A DNA stretch of 55,352 bases from the NCBI GenBank assembly GCA_017513625.1, contig JAFXEW010000032.1, forward strand, positions 1 to 55,352, written 5' to 3'. The notes under the pieces are model-generated. The model searched no databases. It was not told the DNA's origin and saw nothing but the letters and a program-made list of their open reading frames with translations. A program made the translations under genes and the position numbers. Each line of letters begins with the position of its first letter. Position 1 is the stretch's first letter. Positions 53,331 to 55,352 of the stretch are shown here, in pieces. This DNA is from Lachnospiraceae bacterium. Its GTDB lineage: Bacteria; Bacillota; Clostridia; Lachnospirales; Lachnospiraceae.

Positions 53331-54239
53331 CTACCCCTGCAGGGCCATGTTAAGACCTTCCGAAACCGTGTAACTAACCCGTTTTACTATGTCGTCCACA
53401 TCTTTTCCTGTCATATACATATTGTTTAATTCAGCAAACTTCTGTCTGTGACCGCCGTAACGAAGCGTCTCCAGCTCCTTATTTTCACTTAAAAGCTTAT
53501 CCAATGCATCTCCCACGATGGTAGCCGCATCCACCACCATGGGTACACCTATGGCTATGACCGGCACGCCCAAAGTCTCCTCCGTCAAAGCATTTCTGTG
53601 ATTCCCCACTCCGGAGCCCGGCCAGATACCGGTATTGCATATCTGAATGGTTCTGCTGAGCCTTTTAATACTTCTTGCGGCCAGGGCATCTATGGCAATC
53701 ACACAGTCCGGCTTTGTTTCCCTGATAATTCCTTTGATAATCTCTGCAGTCTCCATACCTGTTTTAGCCATCACACCCGGTTCTATACTGCTCACCTGAT
53801 TACAGTCCCCGCCTTCAAGTACCGCTTTGCCGTATTCCTTAATCAAATGACGATTGATGTACAGATTATCAATCACAAACGGGCCCAGGGCATCTGCCGT
53901 CACAGCCCGGTTCCCCAGTCCCACAATCAGATAGGATTGTTTCTTCCCACTCTTCTCAGGCAAAAGCTTACACAATTCCTTTTTCAAACATTTAGATACC
54001 TCTCTGTGATATCCTTCGTCCGGCTCTGCCATGGTAGGTGCCTCAATGGTCACATAACATCCCATGGGTTTTCCCAGCATTTTGGCCGCATTTTTGGTTT
54101 CAATGCACACCTTGGTCACCAAAATATCTCCCTGTTTTTTATACTCATTTACCCTTACTCCGCTTACCTTTGTCTGTTCTCCGGGTACTCCTTCACTGGC
54201 TTCTAAAGCCAAGTCCGTTCTTACCTGACAACTTTCCAT
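53331..54239 (-). CDS. gpr: Germination protease GPR
   Basis: GPR degrades small acid-soluble spore proteins at germination. It is made in the forespore as a zymogen and clips its own N-terminal propeptide. The 302-residue protein has the RTDLALEA propeptide start (residues 7-14), LIVGLGNRAVTADALGP and VIAIDALAARSIKRLSRTIQ, typical of the family. It is somewhat shorter than the about 370-residue Bacillus enzyme, as in many Clostridia. AGGGGG precedes the ATG. A weak sigma-G-like pair (AAATA, CATATTT) lies upstream, overlapping the rpsT promoter region on the other strand. Confidence 0.94.
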   Translation of the reverse strand: MESCQVRTDLALEASEGVPGEQTKVSGVRVNEYKKQGDILVTKVCIETKNAAKMLGKPMGCYVTIEAPTMAEPDEGYHREVSKCLKKELCKLLPEKSGKKQSYLIVGLGNRAVTADALGPFVIDNLYINRHLIKEYGKAVLEGGDCNQVSSIEPGVMAKTGMETAEIIKGIIRETKPDCVIAIDALAARSIKRLSRTIQICNTGIWPGSGVGNHRNALTEETLGVPVIAIGVPMVVDAATIVGDALDKLLSENKELETLRYGGHRQKFAELNNMYMTGKDVDDIVKRVSYTVSEGLNMALQG

Positions 54240-54302
54240 GGTTCATCCCCCTGTCATCCTCACTTTAACCACTATTTTTTACAAATAAAAGAAAAATATG
54301 TA

Positions 54303-54331
54303 TTGACAAAACGATATTTTTTGTCTAAACT
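54303..54331 (+). promoter_or_regulatory. rpsT promoter
   Basis: A perfect TTGACA (54303-54308), a 17-base spacer and TAAACT (54326-54331), reading to the right. The leader to the TTG start is about 80 bases. It lies in the divergent gap with gpr. Confidence 0.8.
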
Positions 54332-54416
54332 ACAGTAGTATGTTTGCGTTAGTCTTCCGTGTCTGACTAAAGTTAACAGTTGATAACTTATTCTATATCA
54401 AATGGAGGTGTACGAC

Positions 54417-54680
54417 TTGGCTAACATTAAATCTGCAAAGAAGAGAATTTTAGTAACACGCGTTAAAGCTGACAGAAATAAAGCTATCAAATCCGGTGTT
54501 AAGACTGCTATTAAGAAAGTATACGCAGTAATCGCTACCGGCGACAAGGAAGCTGCTAAGGCTGAACTCGCTGCTGCTACCAAAACTATCGAGATGGCTG
54601 CAAGCAAGGGTGTTTACCACAAGAACAATGCTGCCAGAAAAGTTTCCCGTATCAGCAAAGCTGTAAACGAGATGGCTTAA
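54417..54680 (+). CDS. rpsT: 30S ribosomal protein S20
   Basis: S20 binds 16S rRNA early in assembly. The 87-residue protein (MANIKSAKKRILVTR...) is a normal S20: basic helices, ending VSRISKAVNEMA. The start is TTG at 54417; the upstream ATG at 54402 would add five residues (MEVYD) that overlap the GGAGGTG ribosome binding site. A non-ATG start is also common for S20, where it limits translation for feedback. It is the only plus-strand gene of certain identity and is divergent from gpr, as in B. subtilis. Confidence 0.97.
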   Translation: MANIKSAKKRILVTRVKADRNKAIKSGVKTAIKKVYAVIATGDKEAAKAELAAATKTIEMAASKGVYHKNNAARKVSRISKAVNEMA

Positions 54681-54707
54681 TTTTTTATCAATATATATTG
54701 ACTTTTC

Positions 54708-54739
54708 AAAGTACCCATACCGTCATGTGGGTACTTTTT
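54708..54739 (+). terminator. rpsT terminator
   Basis: AAAGTACCCA and TGGGTACTTT form a 10-bp stem with a 10-base loop and a run of five Ts, 27 bases past the rpsT stop. Confidence 0.9.
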
Positions 54740-54760
54740 GTTTAGCTACAAGCCATGCAA

Positions 54761-54822
54761 AAAAACACCCGCTCAGCCCTAAGTGGGAGCTTGCTCACAC
54801 TTAGAGCTGAATGGGTGTTTTT
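54761..54822 (-). terminator. Long hairpin, probable terminator of the methyltransferase gene
   Basis: AAAAACACCC pairs with GGGTGTTTTT, and the stem continues with a few mismatches to about 26 bp around a small GAGCTTGCTC apex. On the minus strand seven Ts follow, so it fits as terminator of the gene ending at 55001, about 180 bases away. It could also back up rpsT termination. Confidence 0.75.
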
Positions 54823-54834
54823 GTATATGGCGCC

Positions 54835-54928
54835 AGCCGTACATCCCGATGCCGCAAAGCGGCATCGGGATGGCCTGGCTTGTAAAGGCCGGGATGGCTT
54901 GGCTTGTGAAGGCCGGGATGTACCGGCT
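54835..54928. repeat. Palindrome with tandem repeats (REP-like element)
   Basis: A perfect 14-bp palindrome (CATCCCGATGCCGC, AAA loop, 54842-54872) is followed by two 24-base tandem units (54871-54894 and 54895-54918, three differences), each ending GGCCGGGA. The outer ends AGCCGTACATCCCG and CGGGATGTACCGGCT are also inverted. GC content is clearly higher than around it. This looks like a small palindromic repeat element, not a gene. Confidence 0.65.
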
Positions 54929-55000
54929 TTATCTCTATATTGATTCCTCTATATTTGATTATGAAAGCAGCCGAAACCTGAAAGTTTCAACTGAGCTACA

Positions 55001-55352
55001 TTACTTTTTCTTTGCCCAGATAATTGCTCTGTTTGTATCTTCACTAATGGGATTACCGCTGTAATCTCCCCATTCGCTTTCAATGACAAATCCATATCGT
55101 TCTAACCACTCATGAACCTGCTCGATAGTCACAAAATGTTTTTCGGTAGGTATCTCCTCAACAAGAGTACTTCCATCAGCAAGGGTCATCTCAAATCTAC
55201 GAATGCATTTTGCAATACCAGTCTCTGTATCATAGGTATTATTATACAATATCATTCTTCCAAAATTGCCCTCGCTATCTGTTCCCTGCCACACAAGATT
55301 GGGATGGGGAATATTAAACCATTTTTCAGGATAAAATGTATATGCGTAATCA
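55001..55352 (-). CDS. C-terminus of a class I SAM-dependent methyltransferase (partial)
   Basis: The reading frame is open to the right edge of the window, so the N-terminus is missing. At least 117 residues are visible. The part has a beta-strand-rich segment (RRFEMTLADGSTLVEEIPTE) and a typical end (EQVHEWLERYGFVIESEWGD then NRAIIWAKK), as in the C-terminus of small class I methyltransferases where the last beta hairpin ends in a hydrophobic strand. Motif I lies outside. The substrate is unknown. A GTG at 55294 is internal. Confidence 0.6.
   Translation of the reverse strand, partial: DYAYTFYPEKWFNIPHPNLVWQGTDSEGNFGRMILYNNTYDTETGIAKCIRRFEMTLADGSTLVEEIPTEKHFVTIEQVHEWLERYGFVIESEWGDYSGNPISEDTNRAIIWAKKK

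Noticed and set aside
54735-54930. CRISPR-like reading of the tandem 24-base units
   Set aside because: Only two units, directly adjacent with no spacers.
54783-55064. 93-codon plus-strand ORF over the repeat region
   Set aside because: It reads through the terminator hairpin, the palindrome and the tandem units; the repeated MAWLVKAG is a translation of the repeats, not a protein signal.
1-55352. CRISPR arrays, insertion sequences, prophage or integrase genes
   Set aside because: No regularly spaced repeats, transposase, integrase or phage structural motifs appear in any large ORF; the region reads as core chromosome.

Overview
The window looks like ordinary chromosome from a motile, endospore-forming member of the Clostridia, most likely family Lachnospiraceae. 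The evidence is a moderate base composition, Gram-positive PolC and CodY, B. subtilis-style chemotaxis proteins (CheC, CheD, FliY), and the sporulation genes spoIIP, gpr and sigK. The genus is inferred, not proven. I see no prophage, insertion sequence, CRISPR array or other obviously acquired island.

Layout by coordinate. Nearly all genes lie on the minus strand, so the order of transcription runs from high to low coordinates. Positions 55352-54830 hold the C-terminus of a methyltransferase and a repeat-rich intergenic region. rpsT (plus strand) diverges from gpr at about 54.3 kb. Then follow gpr, spoIIP, lepA, hemW, sigK, comM, dprA, ispG, polC, tRNA-Glu(CTC), topA and codY (54.2-36.3 kb). 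From 36.06 to 1.07 kb runs one about 35-kb fla/che supercluster of some 40 genes: flgB-flgC-fliE-fliF-fliG-fliH-fliI-fliJ-motE-like-fliK-flgD-TIGR02530-flgE-flbD-motA-motB-fliL-fliM-fliY-cheY-fliO-fliP-fliQ-fliR-flhB-flhA-flhF-flhG-PilZ-cheB-cheA-cheW-cheC-cheD-(93 aa)-fliA-fapA-(101 aa)-DUF6115-(MltG-like). rpsB closes the window, with its own promoter.

How the genes work together. The supercluster encodes the rod and hook (FlgB, FlgC, FliE, FlgD, FlgE, FliK), the MS ring and switch (FliF, FliG, FliM, FliY), the type III export gate and ATPase (FlhA, FlhB, FliO-R, FliH-J), placement control (FlhF, FlhG), the stator (MotA, MotB, FliL), a c-di-GMP responsive PilZ protein, the chemotaxis core (CheA, W, B, C, D, Y), and sigma-28, which would switch on late genes such as flagellin elsewhere. 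CheR, MCPs, flagellin and FlgM are not here. The upstream block carries replication (PolC), topology (TopA), DNA uptake and processing (DprA, ComM), isoprenoid synthesis (IspG), translation (LepA, S20, S2), haem-related radical SAM (HemW) and sporulation functions.

Most notable from reading the DNA: spoIIP has no ATG, GTG or TTG start that keeps its membrane anchor and probably starts at ATT; sigK has a textbook sigma-K/sigma-E promoter, no skin interruption and apparently no pro-sequence; two promoters have their -35 box inside the loop of the preceding gene's terminator-like hairpin; a 29-codon ORF with its own ribosome binding site opposes codY and flgB; and a palindrome with tandem repeats sits beside rpsT. 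Gene order is strikingly like B. subtilis (topA...codY-fla/che-sigD-...-rpsB and rpsT-gpr-spoIIP-lepA-hemW), joined here in a different arrangement. I did not find a clearly novel multi-gene system. The best candidates for undescribed biology are the small uncharacterised genes between cheD and rpsB.
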